Origin: Colletotrichum lupini
Lineage: Eukaryota; Ascomycota; Sordariomycetes; Glomerellales; Glomerellaceae
Direction of reading: 5' to 3'
Assembly (NCBI RefSeq): GCF_023278565.1
Contig: NC_064673.1
Span: forward strand, 4,030,001 to 4,094,000
DNA: 64,000 nt
Shown one piece after another: positions 1 through 13,350 of this stretch. Position 1 is the first letter of the stretch. Every line of letters begins with the position of its first letter. Under the pieces are notes generated by a model. The model made no database searches. It was not told the DNA's origin and saw nothing but the letters and a program-made list of their open reading frames with translations. The translations under genes and the position numbers were made by a program.

Positions 1-1029
1 TATAATAGCTTACGTTATCCCGTTAACTCTATTTAGTTTTAAAGTATAGTTTTCGGGCTATACTAAGCTAGCTAACTTCTTATAAGCGCCCTGAACGGGG
101 ACTACTCTCGTAAACCGCTCGTATATACTAATTAAAAAGGCTATTTTACTTACTTAGGCCGTGCTCTACGTTTAACGTACTACCCTAATTAACTTTTTAT
201 TTAGAAAATAAGGCTTATTTACCGCTATAGCCGATTTAAAAAGGGTAAAATAGCGTAATATTACGAGGCTATACTAAAATAACGCCCTATACTTATTAGT
301 CCTTTAGCTAGAGGGGCGAGGACCTAATTACCTTAAGAAGGAACCTTAACTTTAGTAAACTTATACTCTCCTACCCCCATAGCTACGGCCGGTCCTAATC
401 CTCGGCTACTTTTTAATAAATAATAAGGGGACTTTTAGCCTCTAACCTCGTAGTTTACTTAAATAGGTCTATACTTATTAAAAGCGTATTATACTATAAG
501 TATATAATATACCGCGGCCCTTAAGTTATTATAAAAAGCTATAGTTATAGAGGTCTTTAATACCGAAGCTAAAGGAGCTTAGTAAGGCCTATAATAAGCA
601 CTTTACTTAGCTACTTCCTTTATTATACTAATATATATTTATTTTAAATATATTTCTATTTTAAACTTTATCTTAAGCTTCGGTATTTCTCTAAGTAGCT
701 TATAAATAGTAATATAAGAAATTATTAACGCTTAGTAAATAAAGAATATAAATATTACTAGTCGTTCGGATATACTTAGATTTTTAAAAATAAATTAGCT
801 AATAAACTTATAAAAAAAGAGGTTACCCTCTTAATACCTAACCCTCTATTACTAACCTTATACGCTAGAATAGTAAATAAAGTTAAAACGTATACCCAGA
901 GCTATTCTTAATAATAATAAAATAAGTTTAAGTAGAAGTATAAACTATATACGTAAGAACTACCGTAGTCCTTAGATATACCCTAAAACTAGACTTATTT
1001 TATACTCTTTAGTATTACCTCTTAGCTAC
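1..1029. repeat. RIP-degraded repeat DNA, unclassified
   Basis: About 1 kb of extremely TpA-rich sequence with almost no CpA or TpG and stop codons in every frame, the product expected from repeat-induced point mutation. I recognise no protein motif. It abuts the outer end of the gypsy-type LTR at 1030. Confidence 0.6.
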
Positions 1030-1219
1030 TATAAGAGATTAGGCTATAAGCACTTAACTAGCGAGGCTATAATATAAGTATGGGTATATTATAAGACTAA
1101 AGCTTATAGAGTCCTTCGTAAGGGCTCTACTTCCTAAAAAGTTCTTTTATAATAAGATCCGTATATCGTTCGCTAAGTTATTAGCGTCCTATCGCTAGCC
1201 GCATCCCAAATCTATTATA
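1030..1219 (-). repeat. 3' LTR of the gypsy-type element
   Basis: 190 bp, colinear with 8858-9047 and differing mostly by C/T and G/A transitions. The original TG...CA ends now read TA...TA. It is the 3' LTR because pol is read on the minus strand. Confidence 0.8.
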
Positions 1220-2259
1220 ATTACTCCCCCCTCACGTAACTTTAGTCCCTAAAGTTATTACGTAATATCTTCCTTTAACGCTAATAATAAAGCTATTAAC
1301 GTCGTTATTCGTAATAGATTCCGTAAGGTATTAATAATATCCTTTCTTACTTAAGAATAAGGTATTACTCCTATCTCCTTATCTAACAGATACTTTATTA
1401 TTATTATTTAGTAATAGCGCGCCGACTAGTTACTAAGTTAGTAGTATATATTCGTAATAAAGTATTCCGACCGTCGTAATATATAAAAGCCCGCCCAGCC
1501 TCGCGGTTATTATTATTACTAGGCTATTGATTATAGTAAAAGATTTTTCGTCCGTTACTAGTTGCGTATTTACTTTTTCTTCCCTCCTTTTATTCGGCAA
1601 CTATTCTACGAATTCTTTTCTATATAACTATACTTTTCTTCTTACGATATTCTAATTCCGTATCGTTTCTTAATTACGACTTTCTTGCTATACTATTACT
1701 AAGTATCTGCCGAAATATCTACTATTTTGCGTATTTAGGATATACTTAATATAGAGTATAATCCTAAGAAGGGCTTCCGCGGTCTCTGCGGCGGTGCTCC
1801 CTATATACGCTACTTAGCTAGTTTATATTATAATATCGACGAGCTTGTCTATATTATTAGCGCTTACGTTGCTAAGTATATTATTTATTAAATTAATAAG
1901 AAGAAGTATTCTATTATAAGTCGTCGAGTCCTTGCTAATCCGTTACTAAAATATTAGCTAACGATGTTTTTTAGGTTCCCGAGGAGCTATATAGCGCCGC
2001 CTAGTTTACTTAAAATACCCTTATAGAGTTTTATAATACCGAGGAGTAGGGTAGCTTTAATTCTTATAAGCGCGGCCGCGTTCTCTATGCCTTTAGCTAT
2101 ACTACTAGCGCGTAAGAGAAGGTAGCTACTTATATTACTAACCCGTCGGTAGGTAATAAGGTAAAGAAGGTTTACTTTAAATAGGCTACTCTTTAGGAGC
2201 TCGCTACTAACCGCGAGTATCTAAACTTATTAATCTCGATTATAGTAAGTCGTTAGTAA

Positions 2260-3520
2260 TCGTTTAGCGAATTTTTTTTTTACTAATTTAGATTTCTCTT
2301 TTTAAGCTAGTATCCTTAATATTAATAATAAGACTAAGATTATCTCCTACCTTAGTTATTTCTAACCGGCTTATTTTCGTAATAATAGCCGTGCGACCGC
2401 TTTACGAAATAACCTCGATACTCTAGCTTAGTACTATAAAGAGACTCCTAAAGGCGTTACTATTACGCGTATCTAGGAGTTTCTTACTTTCTTTACTTTT
2501 TATAAACGCGTTACTAAGTTCTTAGCGAATAAGGTGCCTATTTATACTATTATTATATATAGCGCTACCCCTATTTCTTACGGTCCCGAGACTCGGACTC
2601 TTATTAAGAAGCGTGCTCTTATTACTAACTATATTCTTAATAATAACGACGAGCGGGACGACTTTAGGTTTAAGTTTAATAAGTCCTAGCGCGAGGATAC
2701 CGAATTTAAGGAGCTTAGTAGCGACTTAGAGAATTCTCTTTTTTAGCGTCGTAATAAGCGCTGCTACTTTAATATTAATAACTCGCCGACCCCTACCCGC
2801 AACGCTCTCTTTAGTATAAACGAGGGTACCCTGGCCCTTAGTTATATTACTCTAGATCTTAATAAAGCTAGTATTACGCTCCTCCCGCTCTAGGTAAAGG
2901 CTCTGCGACGGCTTAACGAGGCTATTACTTATACTAAGGTTAAAGCTACGGGTCGTAATAAGCAGTTTAACGTTACTAAGTTCTTTACGAATATTAATAT
3001 TACTAAGGTCCCTTAGCTTAACTAGGACTACGAGAGCGTTACTTTAGATAACGTCCCCCGTCCCTAACCCGTCGCTAATGATAATAGCGTTACGGCCCCT
3101 ACTTTACTTCCTATTTTACTTCCTATTATAGCTCCCGTTATGCCTCTTATTATAGCTCCCGTTATGCCTCTTATTATAGCTCCCGTTATACTTCTTATTA
3201 TAGCCTTTAATAATAACTAGGTAGCGAACGCTTTGCGAACCGCTATTATTAATATATATAATACTCTGCGCGACTTTAACTACTTCCTTCTTACCCGTTA
3301 TAATATTAATAAGGTTAATAACTTTACTCTGAGTAATTAGCTAAGTACGCGTACGAAGCCTCCCCGCTTCTTATTTACCGAGCGGACTGCTATTACTAAT
3401 TATTAAGCTTTAGAGGTATACGCTAGAGCCGCTACTACTATTATTAGTATTACGTAAGTTACTCTCCCTGCGTAGCTAGATCTTAGCGATCTCTTAGCAA
3501 CGTATTACTAAGGGTTATAA
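2260..3520 (+). pseudogene. Extra antisense ORF inside the gypsy element, RIP-broken
   Basis: One plus-strand frame stays open for about 1.2 kb except for scattered TAG/TAA codons at positions that would be CAG/CAA before RIP. This is the opposite strand to pol and lies between pol and the 3' LTR. The deduced product is basic and contains three copies of an 8-residue repeat (about LIIAPVMP) encoded by the 24-bp tandem repeat at 3121-3212. It continues about 100 codons past the repeat. I do not recognise the family. It could be an accessory protein carried by the retrotransposon or a captured sequence. The start is not resolved and may lie upstream of 2260. Confidence 0.5.
3121..3212 (+). repeat. 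24-bp tandem repeat, about 3.5 copies
   Basis: Near-perfect copies of a 24-bp unit built around TATTATAGCTCCCGTTATGC. The unit length is a multiple of three, so it encodes an in-frame 8-residue repeat in the antisense ORF. Confidence 0.8.
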
Positions 3521-3599
3521 TACTATATCTTTTTTTTAAGGATTGCGCTAAGCTAGATAAAAAGGGTTCTATAGTATGTTATTAATTAACTTATTTTCG

Positions 3600-6500
3600 G
3601 TAACCTTTCGCCGCGAACTTAATATTTATTATCCTATTTTATATATACCCTTTTCTTATAGCGTTCGAATCTATTAACTACTTCTACTACCCCTTTAAGA
3701 TACTTAATAGGCTTCTACGTATTATACTTAATAGGCTACCTAGCCTATTTAACGAGATATCGTAAGTTTCCTCCCTCGCCTTATATCGCGACGATTTCTT
3801 TAACTTCTTAAACGTCTTACTTATCCTCTAACTCCGGGAGATTCGCCGTCTAGTTACCGACCGTTCGGCGATTTTTCTATAGCTTAAGCTAGGAAACTAA
3901 GAAAATATTATATATTCTCTAATACTACTCTAGTAAGTGCACTCAGTAAGCCTATTTCCCTACCCTTTCGGCTATTACTACTTTAATATATTTTAGCGCT
4001 AGTTTATTATTCTTAAATCGCATATTCTTTATTAATAAGCTAACGACCTCTCTACGATTAAACTCCTTTAGGGTATATCTTCTATTATAATAAGCTACTT
4101 AGCTCTTAGAGGCTTATACTTACGCTCGCGTAGCCTAGGCCCTAATCTCCCTAATTTTCTAAACCCTTTCCCGAACCCCCTAAACTATAGCTTTATAATT
4201 AGGTATATATTTAACGTACCTAGGGTAATAGCCGTATAGTGCTATATACGGGGATACCTTTATAATAAAGTATTAACTATTATTATATATAAACTCGGCC
4301 TCTTCTAGTTGCGCTACTTACCTATTTAGCGAGCCCTTAGCATAGATCCTCAAATACTTTTTTAATATTTAATAGGTTCGCTCCGTTTAGCCGTCCGTTT
4401 ATAAGTAGTACGCGGTAAATAATCGGCGACGTATCGCCCGTTCCTTAATAAACTCTTCTTAAAATACGCTTATAAAGAGCTTATTTTTATCCGTAATAAT
4501 ACCTTTAGGTATACCGAACTTATATTCGACCTCCCGGTATAGGATGCTTGCTATTTATACTACGTTAAGTGTTTTAATAATGGGTAAGAACTTTGCGAAC
4601 TTTGTTATACGATAGATAATAACTACGATACTATTATACTCTGCGCTATTATTACGAGCGCTCGGCAATAGCCCCGTAATAAAGTCTATAGATATTTCTT
4701 AGAATGGGTATAAGGGTAGTAGTAGTAACTATAGCTACCTATACGGCTTATATCTTAAGGTTATAACTCCTAAATAATACTTATAATTCTTAACGTATTT
4801 TTAGGTATCTCGTTAAATATTTTCTTAGTAGAACTTCTTCTAAATTAGCTCGAGAGTTTTCGTAGCTCCTATATAACTTGCCCTATAGTCGTCGTAGTAT
4901 TAACAAAGGATCTCTATCCAAAAAGACTCTACTTAAGGAATAACGAGTCTTTTTTTAAAAAATAGTATACCCTATTCGTTAAGCGAATATGCTCTTAGCT
5001 CGCCGGCCGTAGCGCGAACTCTTACTAATTATAATATATAAAACTCGTTTTTAGCCTATAGTCCTCTAACGAGCTCCTTAGTCTTTAGTAAGAAACGGGA
5101 AGCGAATACCGTTTTGCCCCTTATAAGCTCCTTTATAACGGGGCGTAAGATATACTATTCCAGTATAGTAACCCTAGCTCTATTTAACTCCTCTTTATCC
5201 TTACCGGACCGTTAACGAGCGTTTACTAATAACTCTCTTACTTTCTTACCTCGAGTCGTTATAGTAATAACTATTACTATTTTATTAGTACGCCCTATAA
5301 TACGCTACTAATATAAGAGAGAGGATTCCCCGTCCCTAGAGCTAGTTAATATCTAGCTAGGATTGCGAAGGGAGGCCTTAACTATTTAAATATATACCTT
5401 AGTAATATTATTTTATCTTTTTAAGCTAATTATCCTTTGCTAGACGTCGGGCAGTAGTTCGCTAATAAGACGTAGCTTCTAAGCTAGCGTAGGGAGGACG
5501 TCTTTATAAAGCACTTCCCCCTCTATATAGTCTAGCCTTTTAAATAAACCGTTTACTAAGTTCGTTTTCCTTAGCTAGTATTCTAAGTTAAAGTTAAATA
5601 CTAATAGTTTATATACCTACCTCGCGAGCCTTTTTTAAAAGTCCCGCGCCGGTGCGCCGATTACTCTTTTAAGTACTTAGTAATCCGTTAGGACTATAAA
5701 CTTTTATAAAAGGCCCTAGAGGTAGTAAGCCCAGTACTCTAGCCCTTTTACTATAGCGAGCAGTTCTTATTAGCCCGTAGCCTATTATTACTCCGTATCC
5801 GTAAGCTTCCGTAACTAATAAGTAACGGGTCGCTATTTTCTATTAGCCTATTATAATAAGATTACCGCAATAGCTTTAACTAAAGCGTCGGTTTCTACCC
5901 ATATAATACGTTATAGGTTCTAGTACATAAGTACGGTTACCGAGGTAAAAGCGACCTTTAGCTAATTAAATACCTCGTCTACTTCCTTAGTCTACTAGAA
6001 GTCCCTTATCTACCCCTTTTCTATTTTTAATAATACTATTATCGGTATAACGATGCCCGAGTATTTAGTAATAAACTTCTAATAGAAGTTATAGAACCCT
6101 AAGAACACTTAGATATCCCTAATAGACTCTGGCGCCTTTTAGTCGGCGATCGTTCGCACTCGTAATAAGTTAATCTCGATTCCTTTTAGTATAATAATAT
6201 AACCTAGGAACTCGACCCTTTTTTAATAGAACGAGCACTTCTTAATATCCTCCGTATGCTACTCCTTTGTTATTAAGTAGATTATTAAATCGTCTATATA
6301 TACTATGTAATAAGTATTTAGTAAGTCGGCGAGCGCTTAGTAAATATACGCTTAGAACGTCGCGGGTACGTTCGTTAGTTTAAAAGGTATAATAATATAC
6401 TCGAAGTAACTATATCGGCTCCGGAACGCTATTTTCTATCGGTTTTCTTTTTTAATTCGGATACGGTAGTAGGCATCCCTAATATTTATTTTTAAAATCT

Positions 6501-8450
6501 ATTTCGCTCCGCGAAGCCTATTTAGGAGCTCGCTAATGAGCGGTAATAGGTATTAATTCTTTACGGTTACCCTATTTAGCCCGTAATAGTTTACGTAGAG
6601 GCGTAGCGTACCGTCCTTTTTTAGTACAAAGAGGATTAGTACCCTAGCCTTACTAACTAAAAGTATAATACGACCGTTCGCTAGGTTCTTAGTAATATAC
6701 GCGCGAAGCTTATTAAGTTATTTCTTATTTAACGGATAGATAGGACTATATAGTAGTTTAGTACCCGGAACTAGGTTAATAGAGTATTCTACCCTACTAT
6801 ATAACTGCGGTCCCTTTACTAACTACTCGTTAAACGTCTCTATTTCTAATTAAAGTTCTAATAGTAGACCCCCTCGTAGTTTAGTCTCTATTACCCCTAC
6901 GATACTTCTTATAGTAGCGATATATAATATATATACCCTCTCGCGATTTTTAATAATATTACGAGCTATTACTTCTAGTTCGGCGACCGAAATGGGCTCG
7001 TATGACTATATATTCGTTACTATATTAATACGAATGCCCTCCTAGCCTATCGATAGTCGTAATAATAAGAGGTCTGCTATTCTTTTATCCTTATTAACTA
7101 TAGCGAATAGTTACCGAATCTTCCTTAGCTACCTATAATAGTCGATAAGGAAGAGCGTTAACTAGTAAGCTTTCCCCTAGCCTACGGCTTTACTTTAAAA
7201 ATCCCTTAACAAGGGAACTATAGCAGTAGCCGGAGTTAACCCTAAGTAGGTTACGAGCCTAGTACTAATAATATTTATTTCGGAGTATATGTCTATGTTA
7301 ACTTCTACTAGCCTTTTGGTAATACCTCGTAGAACTATCGCCCTACCTTTCGTAATTATTCTTATCGGTACCCTCTTAATACTTAGTATAAGCGTATTAA
7401 GTATATCGCCTACGCTTACTCGTTTTCTAACGAGTCGACCTCTATAACTCTCGGCTCGGTAATAACCCGTTAAATAGTTATTAACGTTAGCTTCGATTGG
7501 GGGTACGTCGGCTTATCGTCGCCCCTACTTCCCGACTTATTCTTTTAGTACTTATTAAATATATAGCCTGTTTTGTTATATATAAAGTACTTAATATTAT
7601 TACTACGACGCTTTTATAATAGCTCGGCGCGAGCACTCTTATTATACGGCTTTTATAATATTACTCCTAGTAAGTCCCTAGAACCTGGCCCCTTAGAGCT
7701 CTCCCTACTCTTTTTTTTATAAAAGGGGGATATTTAACGCGGTTACTTTAATAACGGATATAGCCTCTTCTTACTATCTTTTTACGACTAATCGCCGCCC
7801 TTCTACCGATTTAACGACTATAATCTATTAACTTTATAAACTATATCGCGTACTCTCTTAATTAAGACCTTATAACGAATCAGATCGTCCTATAGCTAAA
7901 ATAATAGTTTAAAAAAGAACTAATATACCTCTACCTTCGAATTCTCTATATCTTCTATACCTAGGTTATAATAAATCGCTAACTACTCGGCGAGGAACTA
8001 AGTAGGGGTCTAGCCCTCTTTTAGCCTTTTCGTCCTTAGCTCTCTATAATATTCCCGTTCCTAAGTCTCGGGGTCTACGTACTATTAGCGAACAAACGCT
8101 AAAAAGTCGCCCTAAGAGAGGGGATCCTAAAGGCTCTTTTCGTAATTATACTATTACGTTTATAGTAATAAGGATATCTTAGACAGGGCCTATTTAATAT
8201 GCTATTCTATAGTGCTTTTTGCGCGAAGCTTATTACCTACTTCTATAGTAATAATTTAGTTTACTACCTAGGTACTCGTAGACTCTTCTTTAATCGGTTT
8301 ATAGTTATAGAAAGGAGGCTTTTCGTATTCTCGTTAACTTAGACATATCGCCGGCCGCTCAGTAAGCTATCGGACGAGCTCTTTATATCGATGCCGTTCT
8401 TAGTTTCGATTTTTAACTATTATTTTTATCGTCTTATAGAAGTAGGTTAT
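3600..8450 (-). pseudogene. gag-pol of the gypsy-type element, RIP-broken
   Basis: Minus-strand coding remnants in gypsy order. A degraded zinc knuckle (Cys codons now Tyr/Phe) is at about 7.54-7.61 kb. The RT catalytic motif appears as YIVYIDDLIIY at about 6.27-6.32 kb. It is followed at 6.25-6.0 kb by the conserved stretch equivalent to FLGYIISPKGI and the FLGFxNFY segment, now with RIP changes. Integrase should lie at about 4.8-4.3 kb, but I did not confirm its catalytic residues. No frame is open over a useful length. Confidence 0.75.
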
Positions 8451-8857
8451 TATTAGGCCCATAGGGTCTACTAAATTAGCTATCTTAGTACTACCCGCGC
8501 TTTTATACGCACCTTAACCTCGTACGTCTAGTAATCGGTCGCTAATAAACGCCCCGTTTATAACGAATAAGGTCTTCGGGGTATTAACGGGGTAACTAGC
8601 CCGTAAGGGTAATCTACCCCGATTATCTTCTTTATCTAGCTCTTTTATAAACGCTAATATTCGGGTAGGACTCGCCCTATAATAGGCTCGTTCTCCCGGA
8701 CGGAATAGGGTCGAGTAGTCGACTCCGAATAGCTATAGCTCGTCAGTACTAACGGCTCTTTACTAACGGCTAAGCGTCGTTTTATTAGCGTTCCGTTCGT
8801 TTCTATAATTTATTATTACCTATACTAGTTACTTTATAAAAATAAAAGCTTTAGAAT

Positions 8858-9047
8858 TATAAGAGATTAGGCTATAAGTACTTAACTAGCGAGGCTATAA
8901 TATAAGTATAAGTATATTATAAAACTAAAGCTTATAGAGTCCTTTATAAGGGCTCTGCTTCTTAGAAAGTTCTTTTATAATAAGATCCGTATACCGGTCG
9001 CTAAGTTATCGGCGTCCTATCGCTAGCCGCATCCCGAATCTATTATA
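8858..9047 (-). repeat. 5' LTR of the gypsy-type element
   Basis: 190 bp, direct copy of 1030-1219. It sits upstream of gag when read on the minus strand. I did not find a convincing tRNA primer-binding site next to it. Confidence 0.8.
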
Positions 9048-11820
9048 ACTACGCGCTCTAGCTACGGACACTTCTACTCTTACTATAAGCGCTTTAAATA
9101 TAAAAATAACTTTAAATAGAACTACGGGCGGAAACTATTACTAACCTATTTAGTATATTATTTAAAAAACCGCTATATCTAAGCTATATAGCCGATTCCT
9201 AGGACTGCGAAGGAACCGGGGCTACTACCGCCGCCTTTAATAGGCCAAGCCGAAGCCTACTAAAATACCTAGTATAAGACCCGGGCACGTTTAAGAAGTT
9301 TATATAAGTAACGTACTATTACGAAGCTTACTCGCTATAAATATAGCGTTAGCGAGCCTAAGACGATGCGCTTTAATATTCTTTTATATACTTATTAATA
9401 ATATTAAGCCCCTATTCTTCCTTACCCCCGTCTTTTACGCCTAGAATTCCTAAATAATTTAAAATAGCATTAGAAAATATAAAATTAACTCGTAGGTAAT
9501 TAAGCCTATAGGAGGAGGTTTTTTTTTAGTAGTGCGTTACTATCTATATTTAGCACAGGGCTACTAAAGAGCTATTCGCTTTAACTAAGCTAAGAGACCC
9601 CTACTAGTATACTTTTTAAGACTAATAGGGCTAGAGGATTAGTAATAAGTCCCTAATCTAGGTACGAGAGGAAAAGTATATTAAATTGCTATTAGGTAGT
9701 TACTAATATAACCCGACTCTACTAACCTATACTAAATTCCCACTTACCTATAGATCTACTTACCGAACTACTCGGGACGATAGAGCAATGCGAATAATAT
9801 ATTATATAGGAATATTAGACTCTATATAGAGGCTTACTAAATCGGGATTATTTTAACGCTATAGAGGCAAAGCGGTCACCTCCTTAAAATAGGAGAGAAA
9901 AGGACTATAGTGATAAAAGAAAATTTACGTCGCAAAGTACGAGTAAAGATAAATAGGGAAATCAACTTTTCTAATTAACTTCTATCGAGTAGTAGTTAGA
10001 CAAGTAGGGGTCATTTAGTATATATTAATAAGTACGACGAAAGAATAGCTATAAGAGCAAACCCCATATCTATATAGTGAGTATATAATCCCCTTATATA
10101 AGGATACCCTTGCTAGCCTTATTTATACTTCTAGTTAAGCATAGGTTAGATTGCTTAGGGCGAAATAAGTACCGTAACGAATATCCTAGGGCAGTCTAAT
10201 AACTTTAATAAATTGCACTAGGACTTTATAGGCTAACGTAGTATTTAATTTAATTAGGAAGCCTTATTACTTATACTACCTAGCTCGTATATAATATATC
10301 CTACTTAATAATAAACACTAGCTCTAATAGAGTTCCTAAGTACTTTACGAAGATTAATTACTAAAAGGCCTCTTGAAACCTAGAATCTAAGCTAGAGCTA
10401 TATAATACTACTCCTAGTTTACCTTTCTAAACTCGTAATAAAGCTAACGTCAAAATAGGCTAGTCCTTTATAATATTAAGTTAAGGACTAAATTAATATT
10501 ACTAAGTTTTTTTAAAAACCTTAATATAATATATTAATATTATGCTTAATAACTAATCCCTAGAAAAGAAAAGGAAACTTAACTATTTTAAATATCCCTT
10601 ATATTTTAATATAAGGACTCGGATAATAATAGAACGTATAAGTAAACCTAACGAGAATAAGACTAGTCTAAGTAGCCTAACTATTCCTAAGTATTATATA
10701 CGAGACTTATAAAATATAAGTAATGAAACCTTTAGCTACTCCTATTTAATATAATATATAAGCCGTCCTTATATTCTTATAGTATATTTATATAAACGCT
10801 TTATTAATTATATCGTTCGCTTAAAGAAGTGCTTATAACTATTACTAATCCCTTAAGAGCCGGTACTTAAGCGAATTTAGAGTTACTAAGTACGATCGCT
10901 ACCGAAGGCTTTAAATTAACTACTTCTATAGCCCGCCGCGTTAATTAAAAAGACTAACTAAGTAGCGTCGTAGTAAAGCAGCTACTTAGTTAACACCGTT
11001 AGCCTCCCGTAACTCCTCAAAATTATTTAGTATAATAACTTAAATAAAACTACGTAATACTGTTCTATTTAATATTAATAATCCGAGTGGCCTTAATATT
11101 AGGCTAGAAATAATACTAAGATATCCGGCGATATATATAGTAGGGTTAAATAACTTTAAGAATTTATAGCCCCTATAAGCTAACGATTTAAGTATAGCCT
11201 CGACGAATTAGATTAATATATACCTACTTAGATACTCGAATTATTAACCTAATACGGTAGAGATATAACTTAACGAGATATTTCCTAGAAAACCTATAAT
11301 AATTAGCTCTTTAACTAGTAGCGCAAAGGATAGCTAGATATTAGTATACAACCTAACTTCTATTAGTAGTTACTTCGAGTCGTTTATTTATAATACCCTC
11401 TCGCTCCCGCTAGAATCCTCTCGAGAGCCCTCAGAAGTAGCGCTCGGAGACTTATTAATACTCGATCTCTAGTATTTATAAGACGTATTACGGCTATGTA
11501 TTATATAGAAGGCTTCTTACCCTCGATTAAAATGTTTTATAGCCCCTCATTGACGTAGTAAAACATCTTTTATAATATACTCTAAGCATAAACTAACTAC
11601 GGTTAACGTATTTACCGTCTTAATATATTACTTATGCCCGCTCTCTTAGTTTTATTACCCCGATAACGGGTGTTTTTTTATAGAAGCGTCTATAGCTTAT
11701 ATTTAGAGAGGACTTCGTATATAGAAGTCGTACTAGAGTATATTACGTAGCTTAAAACTCGCTATATAATTAGGAAATAAACGACTTTAGCTTCGCAATC
11801 AGTATATGATTAAATAAAGT
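9048..11820. repeat. RIP-degraded repeat DNA, unclassified
   Basis: TpA-rich sequence with no open frame and no transposase or polymerase motif that I could identify. Composition returns to normal at about 11.82 kb. It is probably the remains of one or more further transposons. Confidence 0.5.
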
Positions 11821-12460
11821 AGGGACAGCCTATGGGGCAGATAGGACGTGTAGTAACTACTAAGAAAGATTCGGGGGACGTTAGGAAGAGACCATAAGGC
11901 AGAACCTGGAACTGTACCTTTGAGCTATGTATACAAAAGAGCGGACCCCTCCTTTATATAAGGCTATTCTAAGTACTTAGGTAACTAACTCTTCTGCATA
12001 TCACGTCAGACAAGTCTACGCCCGGCTGGATGGCTTCTCGTAATAAATATGACAGGAGCTCGCCTAGGCATGCATGCACTGCTGCGGTCAGAGAAGATAG
12101 CATGTGGATGGTATTGCAATAGACTAATTTTCTTGGGGACAAAGGGTTCATCAAGTTCAGCCCAACAGACTTTTGCCTAGAATCCACCTCTCATCGTGTC
12201 GCGATGTACGCATGCTCGCTGGGGTCCAACAGTGGTTGGGGCGAGACGGGCTACGTAAAGAGAACAGCAAACAGACTGCAGAGGCTCTAAGCCAGAGCAG
12301 CCAGGGTAATGTGCGGAGCATATAAAGCAACCTTGTTCGTAGTACTAAATATGGAGATACGTCTCCTGCTAGTCGAACAATAGATTTGAAAACATAATAT
12401 CGATACTATTAGTAAAGTAGGCACGGCCGAAGTTATTGTGCGTAGAGGAAAGAAAATGAG
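11821..12460. other. Non-RIP intergenic stretch
   Basis: Normal base composition with intact CpA and TpG dinucleotides. Only short chance ORFs. I see no supported gene, RNA or repeat. Confidence 0.4.
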
Positions 12461-12461
12461 C

Positions 12462-12965
12462 CTAAGATAGATGATAATAAATCGAATATACGACGGATAA
12501 GATATAATTAACGAATAACACGAGCACGAGCGTATACTGCCTTTTACTACTCCCCCGTGGTAATAGGAACCACGAATCTATATTGCCGGAGGTACGAAGC
12601 AAGCTAAAAGGGAACACGAACGTTGTCTGAAGAAGAATACCGACGCAGCCCACATATATATAGACGGTAGCCGCATCGACGGTTAGATCGGAGCCGCTGC
12701 CGTCTGCATAAACATATAACAAAATAGAAAACCTCATATGGGAGACGATATAATATCCAAAGTCTACGCGGGAGAGCTTACCCTTGTGTGGGCCAAGCCA
12801 AAAGGACGTGACATAGCCGACTTCTCCGAGATGGTCCGTAAGGTAACGCTCTTCGAATTGAGCAACACGCTCCTCAAAAGTCACCTCAGATGGCGAGCTG
12901 ATAATCAGATGCAACGACTTGTAGAGCTCTTCACAGTTCTGAGTCGATGAACCGGCGCTGCAAGG
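12462..12965 (-). pseudogene. Mutator-like (MULE) transposase remnant
   Basis: A minus-strand frame open from about 12.98 kb. The first ~80 codons resemble the part of a MULE transposase just downstream of the catalytic domain: a stretch with a phenylalanine/glutamate-rich helix (FEERVAQFEERY), then a WLxPHKxK motif, followed by a degraded version of the segment that normally precedes the HFG/TSRVEG motif. The similarity then fades. It has no start codon, no DDE core and no C-terminus. It is not strongly RIP-mutated, unlike the surrounding elements. A second, larger MULE lies at 57.1-60.0 kb. The identification is by pattern and is tentative. Confidence 0.4.
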
Positions 12966-13350
12966 CCATTAGTTGTCTTCGTCTTAGCAAGGTCGAACGC
13001 CGAATAGCAACGTTGAAGCACAGCCTTGTTCGTTTGCCAGAGGCAAAGTGACAGAATCTAGGATACCCTCGCTTAGGTGAAACTCAGCGCATACAGTCAT
13101 TACTCAGTTAACCACATAGTCGGGCCAGGATTGCCCTATAAGGGTTAGATGCCACTCGTTTATATAGATCTACTGCAGGCCCAGCAGATCAATCTAGGAA
13201 ATACAACCAGGCTTATCCCCATTCATTATGCCACTACTAACCATACTGAAGATCTGTCACTCATCTACCCCTGGCGGACACCAAGTGTAGCATGCGGTTC
13301 ACTACTAATGCACACATAGCAACTTCCCTCTCGCCTAATTTTTCTTAGCA
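12966..13350. other. Intergenic, no feature seen
   Basis: Normal composition. No open frame or RNA gene recognised. It ends where the RIP-mutated LINE begins. Confidence 0.4.

Larger units (their letters stand above)
1030..9047 (-). mobile_element. RIP-inactivated Ty3/gypsy-type LTR retrotransposon
   Basis: An 8-kb element bounded by two 190-bp direct repeats (1030-1219 and 8858-9047). The flanks read GCTAC on the left and ACTAC on the right, consistent with a 5-bp target duplication that has since mutated. Reading the minus strand gives the gypsy order: a degraded CCHC zinc knuckle near 7.54-7.61 kb, then reverse transcriptase with a YIDD core at about 6.3 kb followed by typical thumb and connection sequence to about 6.0 kb, then the RNase H/integrase region towards 3.6 kb. 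Stops fall mainly at former CAG/CAA/TGG codons, so the element was killed by RIP. An extra ORF on the opposite strand lies between pol and the 3' LTR and is listed separately. Confidence 0.8.
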
